Shown here: piece by piece, positions 28,626 to 38,458 of the stretch
Layout: each line of letters begins with the position of its first letter
Position numbering within the stretch: position 1 is the first letter of the stretch
Source: Corynebacterium jeikeium
GTDB taxonomy: Bacteria; Actinomycetota; Actinomycetes; Mycobacteriales; Mycobacteriaceae
DNA: 64,000 nucleotides
Direction of reading: 5' to 3'
NCBI GenBank assembly: GCA_003955985.1
Contig: CP033784.1
Span: 558,001-622,000 of the forward strand
Program-made: the position numbers and the translations under genes
The notes under the pieces: generated by a model
The model's database searches: none
The model's input: the letters and a program-made list of their open reading frames with translations, nothing else
What the model was told of the DNA's origin: nothing

Positions 28626-29852
28626 GTGATTGAGGAGTTTATTAAGCACTGGTGGGCCGAGCACGCGAACGAGATTCTTGAGTGGCGGCGGCATCTTCAT
28701 GCGCACCCAGAGCTATCTCACATGGAGCACGCCACCACGGCTTTTGTGGAGGAGAAGCTGCGTGCTGCAGGGCTGAAACCAGTGCTATTTCCCAACACCG
28801 GCCTGATGGTCGACATTGGTGAAGATGAACTCGCCGGTAGCGAAGCCGGAGGTGAATTGCCGGGGCGTCTCGCTTTCCGCGGTGATATAGACGCGCTTCC
28901 AATTACAGAGACCACGGGGCTGGAGTTTGCCAGCACCAACGATGGCGTCATGCACGCCTGCGGGCATGATTTTCACACCACGATTACGCTCGCGACTGCA
29001 CTGGCTATGGCTGAGTACCACGAGAAGCACACGTTGCCTACTCCGCTGCGTTTCATTTTCCAACCGGCAGAGGAAGTCATGGTTGGCGGTGCGCCCGAAG
29101 TTATTGCCGCCGGTGCGCTCGATGGCGTTGAGCGTATTTTTGCCGTCCACTGTGAGCCGAAGTTACGTGTCGGTCACGTTGGCGTTCGAACAGGTGCCAT
29201 CACCTCTGCAGCCGACACCCTGGAGATTCAGGTGCATGGTCCGGGCGGGCATACCTCCCGTCCGCAGATGACGGCCGATGTTGTCTATGCGCTGGGTAAA
29301 TTGATTGTAGATTTGCCGGGCTTGCTGTCGCGACGCGTCGATCCTCGTACGGGCACCGTGCTGACGTTCGGCTCCGTTCACTCCGGGTACGCGCACAACG
29401 CGATTCCGTCGGAAGGCAGCGTCAGTGGCACCCTGCGCACTGCGGACATCAAGACCTGGCGCGACATCGATCCACTGGTCCGCGAACTCATTGAACAAGT
29501 CCTCGCTCCGACCGGCGCCGAGTGCACCATCAATTACGAGCGTGGCGTGCCGCCTGTGCTTAACGACGAATACTGCACCGCCCTGATTGCGGAAGCAGTG
29601 CGACGAGTGGACGAGAATGCTGTCATTCAGGCCCCACAGTCGTCCGGTGGCGAGGACTTCGGTTGGTATCTCGAGCACGTCCCGGGCGCGATGGCCCGCT
29701 TGGGCTGCTGGTCCGGCCGCGGCGACAAGCACGATTTGCACCGAGATGACCTAATCGTGGACGAGCGTTGCCTGGGCGTTGGTGTGAAACTCTTCGCTGG
29801 CATTGTTGCTCGCTACGAGGACGGCGCGCAGTCAACCATGACTGTCCGTTAG
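28626..29852 (+). CDS. M20D-family amidohydrolase (N-acyl-amino-acid / hippurate hydrolase type)
   Basis: This 408-residue metallopeptidase-family protein hydrolyses amide bonds of N-acylated or aryl-acylated amino acids. The dinuclear-metal motifs are present: RGDIDALP, ACGHDFHTT, FQPAEEVMVGG (catalytic Glu pair), and SSGGEDFGWYL near the end. The dimerisation (lid) domain around GPGGHTSRPQ is intact. Exact substrate is not predictable; corynebacterial homologues include enzymes that release odorant acids from skin Gln conjugates, but similarity alone does not prove that here. Confidence 0.88.
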   Translation: MIEEFIKHWWAEHANEILEWRRHLHAHPELSHMEHATTAFVEEKLRAAGLKPVLFPNTGLMVDIGEDELAGSEAGGELPGRLAFRGDIDALPITETTGLEFASTNDGVMHACGHDFHTTITLATALAMAEYHEKHTLPTPLRFIFQPAEEVMVGGAPEVIAAGALDGVERIFAVHCEPKLRVGHVGVRTGAITSAADTLEIQVHGPGGHTSRPQMTADVVYALGKLIVDLPGLLSRRVDPRTGTVLTFGSVHSGYAHNAIPSEGSVSGTLRTADIKTWRDIDPLVRELIEQVLAPTGAECTINYERGVPPVLNDEYCTALIAEAVRRVDENAVIQAPQSSGGEDFGWYLEHVPGAMARLGCWSGRGDKHDLHRDDLIVDERCLGVGVKLFAGIVARYEDGAQSTMTVR

Positions 29853-29927
29853 ACTATGGGGGCAAAGCGGGGAAAATGCCTCCCGCGGTAATTACATTGT
29901 GATATCCACGGCAACTTTGGAGGATTT

Positions 29928-31337
29928 GTGGCACAGAGGATCGTAATCATTGGCGGCGGCCCAGCCGGCTACGAAGCAGCGCTGGTTGGTGCCAAGTACG
30001 GTGCTGAAGTCACTGTGGTTGAGGATGCCGGGATGGGCGGTTCTTCCGTCCTGTGGGATTGCGTTCCCTCTAAGGCCTTCATCGCGGCGACGGGCGTTCG
30101 TACCGATATGCGCCGTGCGGACGAGATGGGTCTGCGTCCGGACTTCTCCCAGCGCAAAATCGACTTCACTGCGGTCAACGAGCGCGTTAAGCGCCTGGCA
30201 CAGCAGCAGTCCGACGATGTTCGCGCGCAGATGGAGCGTGAGGGCATCAAGATGCTGCAGGGCCGTGGTCGTCTCGATGACCACGACCCGGGCCGTGTAA
30301 CTCACTACGTCACCGTTGACTTGCTCGAGGGCGGCGAGGTCACTCTTGAAGCCGACCTGGTGCTGGTCAGCACCGGTGCGTCCCCGCGCATTCTGCCGGG
30401 TGCGATTCCTGATGGTGACCGTATTCTGACCTGGCGTCAGGTCTACGAACTGGAGGAGCTGCCGGAGCACCTCATTGTGGTCGGTTCCGGTGTGACTGGT
30501 GCTGAGTTCGTATCCTCGTTCACCGAGCTGGGTGTGAAGGTCACCATGGTCGCCTCGCGTGATCGCATCCTGCCGCACGAGGATGCCGACGCTGCAGATG
30601 CCCTAGAGGAAGTCCTACTGGAGCGCGGTGTGGACGTTGTTAAGAACGCCCGCTGTGATCTTGTCGAACGCACGGAGGACGGCGGCGTTCGCGTCGTCAC
30701 TTCCGACGGCCGTGAGGTCTTCGGTTCCCACGCGTTGATGACCGTCGGCTCGATTCCTAACACCGCGGATATGGGACTGGAAGCCAGCGGCGTAAAACTG
30801 ACTCCGTCTGGCCATATTCACGTTGACCGTGTTTCCCGTACCAACGTGCCGGGTATCTACGCTGCCGGTGACTGCACTGACTTGTTCCCGCTGGCTTCCG
30901 TTGCAGCTATGCAGGGCCGTATTGCGATGTACCACGCCCTCGGTGAAGGCGTATCTCCGATTCGCCTGCGCACTGTTTCATCGGCAGTGTTCACCCGCCC
31001 GGAGATTGCGACTGTCGGTGTTTCCCAGGCTCAGATTGAGTCCGGTGAGGTCTCCGCTCGCGTTGAGGTTTTCCCACTGGCAGGTAACCCGCGTGCGAAG
31101 ATGCGCTCGCTGCGCCACGGTTTTGTCAAGCTGTTCTGCCGTAAGAACTCCGGCATGATTATCGGTGGTGTGGTGGTCGCTCCCACCGCCTCGGAGCTGA
31201 TTCTGCCAATTGCGGTATGTGTTTCCAACCAGCTCACCGTCGATGACCTGGCAAGCTCCTTCTCTGTCTACCCGTCACTGTCTGGCTCGATTACTGAGGC
31301 TGCTCGTCAGCTGATGGCACACGACGATCTGGACTAA
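29928..31337 (+). CDS. lpdA: LpdA-type NAD(P)H:quinone reductase (lipoamide dehydrogenase homologue)
   Basis: This 469-residue flavoprotein has an N-terminal FAD motif GGGPAGYEAAL, a central NAD motif VVGSGVTGAEF, a second FAD site YAAGDCTDLFPLA and a dimerisation domain. The redox site lacks one cysteine: Ser40 stands where the first Cys of CxxxxC should be, while Cys45 (DCVPSKAF) remains. The C-terminal His-Pro-Thr of true lipoamide dehydrogenase is also altered. This matches M. tuberculosis LpdA (Rv3303c), which reduces quinones rather than lipoamide. GTG start with GGAGG about 6 bases upstream. Confidence 0.88.
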   Translation: MAQRIVIIGGGPAGYEAALVGAKYGAEVTVVEDAGMGGSSVLWDCVPSKAFIAATGVRTDMRRADEMGLRPDFSQRKIDFTAVNERVKRLAQQQSDDVRAQMEREGIKMLQGRGRLDDHDPGRVTHYVTVDLLEGGEVTLEADLVLVSTGASPRILPGAIPDGDRILTWRQVYELEELPEHLIVVGSGVTGAEFVSSFTELGVKVTMVASRDRILPHEDADAADALEEVLLERGVDVVKNARCDLVERTEDGGVRVVTSDGREVFGSHALMTVGSIPNTADMGLEASGVKLTPSGHIHVDRVSRTNVPGIYAAGDCTDLFPLASVAAMQGRIAMYHALGEGVSPIRLRTVSSAVFTRPEIATVGVSQAQIESGEVSARVEVFPLAGNPRAKMRSLRHGFVKLFCRKNSGMIIGGVVVAPTASELILPIAVCVSNQLTVDDLASSFSVYPSLSGSITEAARQLMAHDDLD

Positions 31338-31381
31338 TGCTGGTATCGCGACTGGCAGCATGACCGGTCGCGCGTGAACGT

Positions 31382-31416
31382 AAAAAGCCGAACCCGAAAG
31401 TGGGGTTCGGCTTTTT
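31382..31416. terminator. Bidirectional rho-independent terminator (lpdA / mycoredoxin)
   Basis: AAAAAGCCGAACCC (31382-31395) pairs perfectly with GGGTTCGGCTTTTT (31403-31416) around a 7-base loop. The flanking A and T runs let it act on both strands between the convergent genes. Confidence 0.92.
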
Positions 31417-31433
31417 GCTTACTTAGCTTTTAA

Positions 31434-31712
31434 CTACTTGCTGGAGAGCTCAGCGTACCTAGCGGTGACTTCCTCAACCGACGGATTCGTGGCGTGCTCG
31501 CCATCGGAGTACAACACAGTCGGCACAACGCGGTTGCCGTCGTTGACGGACTCAACCCACTTCGAAAGGTCGTCGTGCTTTTCGACATCCCAGGCCTCAA
31601 ACGGAGTGCCGTTTTCCTTCAGGCCAGCAATAAGGTTCTGGCAGAAAGGGCACCAGGACGCAGCGTAAATGGTCACGTGTTCGGTGGTCTGTGGAGTCTT
31701 CACATCAGTCAT
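31434..31712 (-). CDS. mrx1: Mycoredoxin / glutaredoxin-like protein
   Basis: This 92-residue thioredoxin-fold protein has the active site Cys21-Pro-Phe-Cys24 (ASWCPFC) and the mycoredoxin-type end DGEHATNPSVEEV. In mycothiol-producing actinobacteria such proteins reduce protein-mycothiol mixed disulfides. The residue NRVVPTVLY contains the cis-Pro. It is a single gene, terminated by the shared hairpin. Confidence 0.88.
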   Translation of the reverse strand: MTDVKTPQTTEHVTIYAASWCPFCQNLIAGLKENGTPFEAWDVEKHDDLSKWVESVNDGNRVVPTVLYSDGEHATNPSVEEVTARYAELSSK

Positions 31713-31812
31713 ACTTAGGTCAACGCGCGGACCAAAGCCGATATTCCATTGCGCAATACGTTCGCCGGGCAGTAGTCCCGCCTCAGAGCCTTGCGAGACA
31801 GGCTTCCAAGCG

Positions 31813-32343
31813 CTAATCCTCTAGACGCCGCCACGTGCAGAAGCGGTAGCGTAGGCCGGTCGTTGACGTCTGCCACGGACCATCCTCGACGCGAACCCAG
31901 TCGTAGAGGTCGGGAGCCATGACCGGTACCGGGACACTGATATCAGTATCAATGTCGGTGACCACGCATTCGTCGGCAAGCGAAAGTGCATCGCGATAGA
32001 CACGCCCGCCTCCGATAATCCAAGCCGCGGGCGCGTCGGCGACGGCTGCGAGCGCGGCTTCGAGGCTGGTTGCGGACTCGGCGCCGGGGAAATCGGACAC
32101 GGAGCGTGAAAGGACGATGTTTCGACGACCGGGGAGTGGTCGGAACTTGGGATTCAGCGAGTCCCACGTGCGACGCCCCATGATGACAGGTGCGCCCATC
32201 GTCGTTGTTTTGAAATGCTGAAGATCTTCAGGCAGATGCCAGGGCATAGTCGCACCGTCGCCGATAATGCCGGCTCGAGACTGCGCCCAGATCATCCCTA
32301 CAAACGGGGGTCTTGCGCTGGTGGAAGCGGTGGACTCGTTCAT
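31813..32343 (-). CDS. dfrA: Dihydrofolate reductase
   Basis: This 176-residue enzyme regenerates tetrahydrofolate from the dihydrofolate made by ThyA. The signature IIGDGATMPWHLPEDLQHFK contains the catalytic acidic residue after Leu-Pro, followed by MGRRTWDSL and GRRNIVLSRS (NADPH site), with IGGGRVYRDAL near the middle. It lies directly downstream of thyA. ATG 32343 is preferred because AAAGGTGAG lies 7 bases upstream; GTG 32355, four codons earlier, is possible. Confidence 0.94.
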   Translation of the reverse strand: MNESTASTSARPPFVGMIWAQSRAGIIGDGATMPWHLPEDLQHFKTTTMGAPVIMGRRTWDSLNPKFRPLPGRRNIVLSRSVSDFPGAESATSLEAALAAVADAPAAWIIGGGRVYRDALSLADECVVTDIDTDISVPVPVMAPDLYDWVRVEDGPWQTSTTGLRYRFCTWRRLED

Positions 32344-32366
32344 GTCGACACTCACCTTTCGCTGAC

Positions 32367-33203
32367 TTAGACAGCCACCTGACCGCGAATCAGAGGATGC
32401 GGGTCGTAGCCGATGACCTCAATGTCCTCGTAAGCGTAGTCGAAAATGCTGTCGGCCTTCCGAAGCTTCAGCGTGGGGTAGGGGCGCGGCTCACGGGAGA
32501 CCTGCAGTTCGCACTGTTCAATGTGGTTGTCGTAGATGTGGCAATCGCCACCGGTCCAGATGAACTCTCCAACATCCAAGCCCGCCTGCTGCGCCATCAT
32601 GTGCGTCAACAGTGCATAGGAAGCGATGTTAAACGGCACGCCTAGGAACATGTCCGCGCTGCGCTGGTAGAGCTGGCAGCTGAGCTTGCCATCTGCGACG
32701 TAGAACTGGAACAGCAGATGGCACGGCGGCAGCGCCATATTGGAAATCTCGGAGACATTCCAGGCGCTGACGATGTTGCGGCGGCTATCCGGGTTGGACT
32801 TCAGAGTCTCCAGCGCCTGTGCAATCTGGTCGATGTGGTGCCCATCCGGAGTGGGCCAGGAGCGCCACTGCACGCCATAGACCGGGCCGAGGTCGCCGTT
32901 GTTGTCTGCCCACTCATCCCAAATAGTCACTCCGCGGTCCTGGAGCCACCGGACGTTCGAATCGCCGCGGAGGAACCACAGCAGCTCGTACACGATGGAC
33001 TTCAGGTGCACCTTCTTAGTGGTGATCAGTGGGAAGCCCTCGTTCAGATCAAAGCGCAGCTGGCGGCCGAACACTGAGCGAGTGCCCGTGCCAGTGCGGT
33101 CTGATTTAGCTGCTCCGTCAGCGAGAATTTCGCGCAGCAAATCCTCGTACGGAGTCTGAATGCCCTGATGAGCCTGTGTTGTGATGTCAGTGGAGTCGGT
33201 CAT
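32367..33203 (-). CDS. thyA: Thymidylate synthase
   Basis: This 278-residue enzyme methylates dUMP to dTMP using methylene-THF. The nucleophile is Cys161 in [11 protein letters not shown], and [17 protein letters not shown] and [17 protein letters not shown] are invariant ThyA blocks. It is the middle gene of cysQ-thyA-dfrA, with 16 bases after cysQ and about 23 before dfrA, so these are probably cotranscribed. Confidence 0.97.
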   Translation of the reverse strand: MTDSTDITTQAHQGIQTPYEDLLREILADGAAKSDRTGTGTRSVFGRQLRFDLNEGFPLITTKKVHLKSIVYELLWFLRGDSNVRWLQDRGVTIWDEWADNNGDLGPVYGVQWRSWPTPDGHHIDQIAQALETLKSNPDSRRNIVSAWNVSEISNMALPPCHLLFQFYVADGKLSCQLYQRSADMFLGVPFNIASYALLTHMMAQQAGLDVGEFIWTGGDCHIYDNHIEQCELQVSREPRPYPTLKLRKADSIFDYAYEDIEVIGYDPHPLIRGQVAV

Positions 33204-33219
33204 AGCCGCCCTAGCTTAC

Positions 33220-33975
33220 CTACTTCTGCTCTTGATTCTTGAATTCCTTCACCGCTGCCAGAATCTCCTCCGACAGGTCCGGTCGGCAGAACAGCATATC
33301 CGGCAGGAAAGTATCGACATTATTGTAGGTCGGCGCGGAGCCGTCTAGGCGGCTGACATGCAAACCGGCGGACTTAGCGACACCAACCGGCGCTGCCGAA
33401 TCCCACTCGTACTGACCACCGTCGTGGATGTAGGCGTCGTAGTCACCGAGCAGTACGTGCATTGCCTTCGCACCAGCGGAGCCCATCTCTACCAGCTCCA
33501 TGCCCAGCTTGTCAGCGACGTACTTTGCCACAGCCGGTGGGCGAGTACGCGATACGACAATCTTGCCCGCACGCGGCCCCTGGACAGCCTTGGCCTCACC
33601 CGTGTGGAAAACCTGGCCGTGATCCGGCAGACCAACAGCAGCGTGGGTCGGCTGACCGTCCTCTACCAGAGCGACATGAACTGCCCAGTCCTGGCGGCCC
33701 GAAGCGAACTCACGCGTGCCATCGAGTGGGTCAATAATCCACACCCGCTTTGAGTCCAGGCGCTCACGGTTATCCGCGGCTTCCTCCGACAGCAGTCCGT
33801 CGTCCGGACGGTGCTGCTCCAGTACGCGGGCAATCCACTCCTGTGCCAGTGCGTCGCCGGCATCTCCCAGAATGCGGCCACGCAGCAGGCCTACGTTGCG
33901 GACACCCTTGAGAATTTCACTGGCGCCCACGGCAAGTCGATAGGCAAGAACATCATCTTCAATGTAGGCAGACAT
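33220..33975 (-). CDS. cysQ: 3'(2'),5'-bisphosphate nucleotidase (CysQ, IMPase superfamily)
   Basis: This 251-residue protein has the metal-binding LSEEAAD, WIIDPLDGTREF motifs (Glu, Asp-Pro-Leu-Asp-Gly-Thr) of the lithium-sensitive phosphatase superfamily, and the C-terminal WDSAAPVGVAKSAGL. CysQ removes the 3' phosphate from PAP, a by-product of sulfate assimilation. An inositol-phosphatase role cannot be fully excluded. First gene of the cysQ-thyA-dfrA unit. Confidence 0.88.
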   Translation of the reverse strand: MSAYIEDDVLAYRLAVGASEILKGVRNVGLLRGRILGDAGDALAQEWIARVLEQHRPDDGLLSEEAADNRERLDSKRVWIIDPLDGTREFASGRQDWAVHVALVEDGQPTHAAVGLPDHGQVFHTGEAKAVQGPRAGKIVVSRTRPPAVAKYVADKLGMELVEMGSAGAKAMHVLLGDYDAYIHDGGQYEWDSAAPVGVAKSAGLHVSRLDGSAPTYNNVDTFLPDMLFCRPDLSEEILAAVKEFKNQEQK

Positions 33976-33982
33976 GACTTAG

Positions 33983-33988
33983 ATACTA
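33983..33988 (-). promoter_or_regulatory. -10 element (TAGTAT) for leaderless cysQ
   Basis: On the minus strand TAGTAT is 7 bases before the cysQ ATG with no ribosome-binding site. Confidence 0.45.
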
Positions 33989-34132
33989 TTAGCTTTTTCC
34001 CAACCCCGCTTTGCGACGGGATGCCGCGCCCCATCCTCACCGCATCCGAGTGGCTCCATGGGCTTAATGCCTCACTTTGCGCAGGCGTTAGGTGAGCTGC
34101 GCTAACTCCAGATGCCGACTACGCATCCTGAC

Positions 34133-34138
34133 TAGACT
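34133..34138 (+). promoter_or_regulatory. -10 element (TAGACT) for leaderless yccF-like gene
   Basis: TAGACT is 8 bases before ATG 34147, the same element and spacing as at trpS. Confidence 0.5.
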
Positions 34139-34146
34139 TAAGTGGC

Positions 34147-34560
34147 ATGAAGACCTTGCTGAATATCATTTGGCTGTTGTTCGGTGGCCTGTGGCTTGCT
34201 TTGGGCTACATTTTCTTCGGCGTTCTTGCCTGTATTTTGATTGTCACAATTCCCGCTGGTGTGGCCTCGTTCCGCATGGCTTCTTATGCACTGTGGCCGT
34301 TCGGACGCTCCGTGGTGGAGCGTTCCGGACGGGGCGCGGTCGGTGCCGTTAGTGCCGGTGTGATGAATGTAATCTGGTTCCTCATCGCCGGTCTGTGGCT
34401 GGCCATCGGTCACATCATGACTGCGGCGGCGCAGGCTGTCACCATCGTTGGAATTCCACTGGCGGTGGCCAACGTCAAGATGATTCCGGTGACCTGCTTC
34501 CCATTCGGCAAGGACATTGTGAAGGGCTACCGTGTGGACGGCTACGCGGTGAAGATTTAG
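34147..34560 (+). CDS. YccF-domain (DUF307) membrane protein
   Basis: This 137-residue protein consists of two similar YccF units: WLLFGGLWLALGYIFFGVLA ... SYALWPFGRSVV and WFLIAGLWLAIGHIMTAAAQ ... VTCFPFGKDIV. Each unit gives two hydrophobic stretches ending in a (W/F)PFG motif, so four membrane segments in all. Function is unknown. It is transcribed alone and converges on pgi. Confidence 0.82.
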   Translation: MKTLLNIIWLLFGGLWLALGYIFFGVLACILIVTIPAGVASFRMASYALWPFGRSVVERSGRGAVGAVSAGVMNVIWFLIAGLWLAIGHIMTAAAQAVTIVGIPLAVANVKMIPVTCFPFGKDIVKGYRVDGYAVKI

Positions 34561-34570
34561 AGGGATACAA

Positions 34571-34629
34571 ATAACAACAGCCCGCCCGCAGCGAGAATCA
34601 GTTCAAGCCGAGGGCGGACTGTTAGTTAT
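34571..34629. terminator. Long imperfect hairpin between yccF-like gene and pgi
   Basis: ATAACaACAGcCCGCCC (34571-34587) pairs with GGGCGGaCTGTTAGTTAT (34612-34629), leaving a loop of about 24 bases. The position between convergent genes favours a two-way terminator, though a long T run is lacking. Confidence 0.5.
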
Positions 34630-34652
34630 CTAGGCCAGTTGGCCAGAAGACG

Positions 34653-36290
34653 TTAGCGCTTGTCGCGGTACCAGGTCAGCAGCGCATCGGTGGAGGCATC
34701 GCCCGAATCCGGTGCAACTTCACCGGTAACAGCAGGCAGTAGGTCGCCAGCCTGCTGCTTGCCCAGCTCGACGCCCCACTGGTCGAAGGAGTTCAGGCCC
34801 CAAACAATGCCCTCGACGAAGGTGATGTGCTCGTAGAGTGCAATCAGCGCACCGACAGCGTCCGGGGTCAGTTCCTCGGCCATGATGGTCGTGGTCGGAC
34901 GGTTACCTGGCATGACCTTGTGCTCTACGAGTTCCTCGGCAACGCCCTCTGCGCGAATTTCTTCTGCGGTCTTACCGAAGGCCAGCACCTTCGTCTGTGC
35001 GAAGAAGTTACTCATCAGTAGGTCGTGCATAGAACCTTCGCCGGAAGCCGTCGGCAGATCCTGGCGTGGACGGGCAAAGCCGATGAAGTCAGCCGGAACT
35101 AGGCGAGTTCCCTGGTGAAGGAGCTGGAAGAAAGCGTGCTGGCCGTTCGTTCCCGGCTCACCCCAGAAGATTTCTCCGGTGTTGTAGTCCACCCTCTTGC
35201 CGTCGGTACGCACGGACTTACCGTTCGATTCCATGGTGAGCTGCTGAAGGTACGCCGGGAAGCGAGAGAGATCTTCAGAGTAGGGCAGCACGGCATGCGA
35301 CTGAGCGTCGAGGAAGTTTGAGTACCAGACATTCAGCATGCCCATCAGTACCGGCACGTTCTGCTCCAGCGGAGCGTTGAGGAAGTGCTCATCCATTGCG
35401 CGGAAGCCCTGCAGGAAGCGCATGAAGTCCATCGGACCAACGACGGCCATGATGGACAGGCCGATGGCGGAGTCGACGGAGTAGCGGCCGCCGACCCAGT
35501 CCCAGAAGCCAAACATGTTCTCAGTGTCGATGCCGAATTCGGCGACCTTTTCGGCATTCGTGGAAACGGCGACGAAGTGCTTGGCGACGGCATCTTCGCT
35601 ACCCAGCTGCTGGATAAGCCAGCGGCGAGCTGCGTGAGCGTTGGAGAGCGTCTCCTGCGTGGTGAAGGTCTTGGAAGCGACGATAAACAGCGTGGACTCC
35701 GGATCGACCTCATCCAGAACCGCATGTAGATCAGATGGGTCAACGTTAGAGACAAAGCGGGCATCAATGCCGGCAGTGGCGTAGGTGCGCAGCGCCTTGG
35801 TCACCATTGCCGGGCCCAAGTCGGAGCCACCGATGCCGATGTTGACCACAGTCTTAATAGTGTGACCCGTGTATCCCAGCCAGTCTCCACTGCGGAGGCT
35901 GCGAGCAAAGTCGCGCATGCGGCCGAGCACCTCATGCACGTCGGCAGCAACATCCTGGTCGCCGACGGTCAGATTTTCCTCTGCTGGCAGGCGCAGCGCT
36001 GTGTGCAGCACGGAGCGGTTTTCAGTGGTGTTGATCTTGTCACCGCGGAACATCTTCTCGCGTGCTTCTTCGATGCCAGCGGCGCGAGCGAGCTCAACCA
36101 GCTCGGCAAAACCGTCGAGGCACATCAAGTTCTTGGAAAGGTCAACGTGGAGAGTGCCCGCATCGAAAGTCAGCTTCTCAGTGCGGCCATCTTCATTGGC
36201 GAAAAGCTCACGCAGCGAGGTGGCGCGAACATTGTCCACGCGCTTAGCCAGCTGAGCCCACTGTTCGGTTGCGGTGATATCTACAGTCAT
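34653..36290 (-). CDS. pgi: Glucose-6-phosphate isomerase
   Basis: This 545-residue enzyme interconverts glucose 6-phosphate and fructose 6-phosphate. Signatures seen are [54 protein letters not shown] and WGVELGKQ. The active-site Glu and His lie in GGRYS and HQGTR-type blocks. ATG 36290 was chosen over the earlier 36323 because GGGAGCAGGA precedes it. Confidence 0.96.
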   Translation of the reverse strand: MTVDITATEQWAQLAKRVDNVRATSLRELFANEDGRTEKLTFDAGTLHVDLSKNLMCLDGFAELVELARAAGIEEAREKMFRGDKINTTENRSVLHTALRLPAEENLTVGDQDVAADVHEVLGRMRDFARSLRSGDWLGYTGHTIKTVVNIGIGGSDLGPAMVTKALRTYATAGIDARFVSNVDPSDLHAVLDEVDPESTLFIVASKTFTTQETLSNAHAARRWLIQQLGSEDAVAKHFVAVSTNAEKVAEFGIDTENMFGFWDWVGGRYSVDSAIGLSIMAVVGPMDFMRFLQGFRAMDEHFLNAPLEQNVPVLMGMLNVWYSNFLDAQSHAVLPYSEDLSRFPAYLQQLTMESNGKSVRTDGKRVDYNTGEIFWGEPGTNGQHAFFQLLHQGTRLVPADFIGFARPRQDLPTASGEGSMHDLLMSNFFAQTKVLAFGKTAEEIRAEGVAEELVEHKVMPGNRPTTTIMAEELTPDAVGALIALYEHITFVEGIVWGLNSFDQWGVELGKQQAGDLLPAVTGEVAPDSGDASTDALLTWYRDKR

Positions 36291-36501
36291 TCCTGCTCCC
36301 AGGTGAGTTTTGACGAAATGCACTTTATACCTCCCCAGACTAGTTGCGTTTTGGCGCTCTCGCCGGGCGACAGTATTCGATCAGGTGTGACCACAATCTG
36401 CTGGCAGCTCGATTCCGCGGTGCCTATGCTCCGCCTATGCGCCGACCATCCGTCGACTATCCGCCACCTACGAGTCCCTAGCCCGCTTCAGCAAAGGCAC
36501 C

Positions 36502-36507
36502 TACCCT
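36502..36507 (+). promoter_or_regulatory. -10 element (TACCCT) for leaderless aldehyde dehydrogenase gene
   Basis: TACCCT is 7 bases before ATG 36515, with no ribosome-binding site. GCCTATGC occurs twice 75-100 bases upstream in the shared pgi intergenic space. Confidence 0.4.
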
Positions 36508-36514
36508 GGAAAAT

Positions 36515-37996
36515 ATGACTGATTTCACCCCTGATTACGACAACATCCTCAAAGATGTCCCCACAGGCCTTCTCCTCGGCGGCGAGTTCCGTCCCGCGTC
36601 GAATGGTGAGACCTTCGATGTCGTTAACCCCGCGACAGATAAGCCGCTGGTCCAGGTCGCCTCCGCCACAGAGGAGGACGCCAGGCAGGCGCTTGACGAC
36701 GCCGTCGCAGCCCAGAAGGAGTGGAAGGTAACCCCGCCCCGCAAGCGCAGCGAGATTCTTTACCGCGCTTTTGAACTCATCCGTCGGGATGCAGACAAGT
36801 TGGCCCAGCTGCAGTCCCTGGAGATGGGCCGTGCGTTGCCGGATTCCAAGGCTGAGGTCGGCTACGGTGGCGAGTTTTTTCGTTGGTTCGCTGAGGAGGC
36901 CGTGCGTATCTCCGGCGATTACCGAATTTCTCCGAGCGGAACCTCGCGCGTCGCGGTGATTAAGCAGCCGGTCGGCCCGGCTTTGGCTATTACGCCGTGG
37001 AATTTCCCGCTGGCTATGGGTACCCGCAAGATCGCCCCGGCACTCGCCGCCGGCTGCCCGGTCATTATTAAGCCGGCGTCCAAAACTCCGCTGACCATGC
37101 TCTACCTGGGCAAACTGCTTATCGAAGCCGGTGTCCCCGCAGGCGTAATCTCCGTGCTGCCAACAGGACACTCAGCCAACGTTTCGGCCCTGCTTTCCGA
37201 TGACCGCCTGCGCAAGTTCACCTTCACCGGTTCCACCGAAGTTGGCCAGATGCTCGCTGCGAAGGCCGCGGAAACTTCGATGAAAGTTTCCCTTGAGCTC
37301 GGCGGGAATGCTCCGTTTGTCATTCTCTCTGATGGTGATGTTGATAAGGCTGTGCAGGCAGTCAGTGACGCCAAGCTCCGCAATGGCGGCCAGGTGTGTA
37401 TCGCCCCGAATCGCTTTATTGTTCATGAATCCAAGAAGGATGCGTTCGTCGAAGGCGTCGTCAAGCGTTTTGCGGAGCTGAAGTTGGGCGAGGGTACCGA
37501 TCCGGCGACGGACCTTGGGCCACTCGCGCTGCGTGATCAACAGGAAAAGGTTCGTGATCTGGTTGACGATGCGGTCAAGCGCGGTGCGAAAGTAGAGTGC
37601 GGCGGCAAGATCCCAGATCTCGGCGGCGCGCTTTCCGACGGCTACTTCTTCGAGCCCACAGTTCTGACCGATGTGCCCGAGGATGCGGATATTGTCCGCG
37701 AAGAGATTTTCGGTCCGGTGGTTGCAGTGACAACCTTCACGGACGATGAGCACGCGATTGAGCAGGCAAATGACACGATCTTTGGTCTGGCGGCGTATGT
37801 GTTCAGTGAGAACCTGACCAAGGCACTTGGTGCGGCAGAGGCATTGGAGTCCGGCATGGTTGCGGTCAATAAGGGCTCGCTGTCGGACCCGTCGGCGCCG
37901 TTCGGTGGTGTCAAGCAGTCCGGTCTTGGCCGTGAGGGCGGCTTCACCGGTATCAATGAGTTCCTAGAGGAAAAGCTGATTTCCCTGGAAGGCTAG
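36515..37996 (+). CDS. gabD: NAD(P)-dependent aldehyde dehydrogenase, succinate-semialdehyde type
   Basis: This 493-residue enzyme has the general base Glu261 (SLELGGNAPFVIL) and nucleophile Cys295 (NGGQVCIAPNRFIV). The cofactor site is at ITPWNFPLAM and KFTFTGSTEVG. Length and the VCIAPNR active site fit GabD-like succinate-semialdehyde dehydrogenases, but no GABA transaminase lies beside it, so the substrate is inferred. It is divergent from pgi. Confidence 0.85.
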   Translation: MTDFTPDYDNILKDVPTGLLLGGEFRPASNGETFDVVNPATDKPLVQVASATEEDARQALDDAVAAQKEWKVTPPRKRSEILYRAFELIRRDADKLAQLQSLEMGRALPDSKAEVGYGGEFFRWFAEEAVRISGDYRISPSGTSRVAVIKQPVGPALAITPWNFPLAMGTRKIAPALAAGCPVIIKPASKTPLTMLYLGKLLIEAGVPAGVISVLPTGHSANVSALLSDDRLRKFTFTGSTEVGQMLAAKAAETSMKVSLELGGNAPFVILSDGDVDKAVQAVSDAKLRNGGQVCIAPNRFIVHESKKDAFVEGVVKRFAELKLGEGTDPATDLGPLALRDQQEKVRDLVDDAVKRGAKVECGGKIPDLGGALSDGYFFEPTVLTDVPEDADIVREEIFGPVVAVTTFTDDEHAIEQANDTIFGLAAYVFSENLTKALGAAEALESGMVAVNKGSLSDPSAPFGGVKQSGLGREGGFTGINEFLEEKLISLEG

Positions 37997-38018
37997 CAGG
38001 ACAGGTAGCTGGCGAGGG

Positions 38019-38393
38019 TTAGCCCAGGCGACCGCGTCCCATGCGCAGCAGCGCCGACGCGATTGCCGGGCCCTCTGGGCCAAGTGCGTCGCGGAACTCG
38101 TTGATGATCTGCACCTCTCGGCCGTGCACGAGACGCGTGCCGCCAGATCCCAGGCGGGTTTTGCCGACGGCCTTACTGATTGCGGTGCGGCGTTGAATGG
38201 CATCGATAATCAGCCCGTCAAGGCGGTTGATTTCCTTGCGGTACTGTTCGATCTCCGCGGAGCTCAACGGGTCATCGGTACCGGTGGGGGTGCGGACTTC
38301 AAAAGGGGATACTGCCGCCGCCTGCTGGCTGTGCTCGGCGCCGTCGGTGTTGTCGGTGTGTGCGGCGCGAGTGTCCGCAGGGTTTTCGCTCAT
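38019..38393 (-). CDS. Chorismate mutase (AroQ class)
   Basis: This 124-residue protein has a disordered N-terminus (about 40 residues) and an all-helical AroQ domain: EIEQYRKEINRLDGLIIDAI, RRTAISKAVGKTRLGSGG and HGREVQIINEFRDALG. The Arg in helix 1, Lys in AVGKTRL and Glu in REVQII correspond to substrate-binding positions. It converts chorismate to prephenate for Phe/Tyr synthesis. In actinobacteria such small mutases often need DAHP synthase to be fully active. Divergent from pcrA. Confidence 0.88.
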   Translation of the reverse strand: MSENPADTRAAHTDNTDGAEHSQQAAAVSPFEVRTPTGTDDPLSSAEIEQYRKEINRLDGLIIDAIQRRTAISKAVGKTRLGSGGTRLVHGREVQIINEFRDALGPEGPAIASALLRMGRGRLG

Positions 38394-38458
38394 AGTTCTT
38401 ATTGTGCCAAAGGATTCGAACAGTCCAATCCGGGGGCTCGGCTACTGTAGTAGCCATC

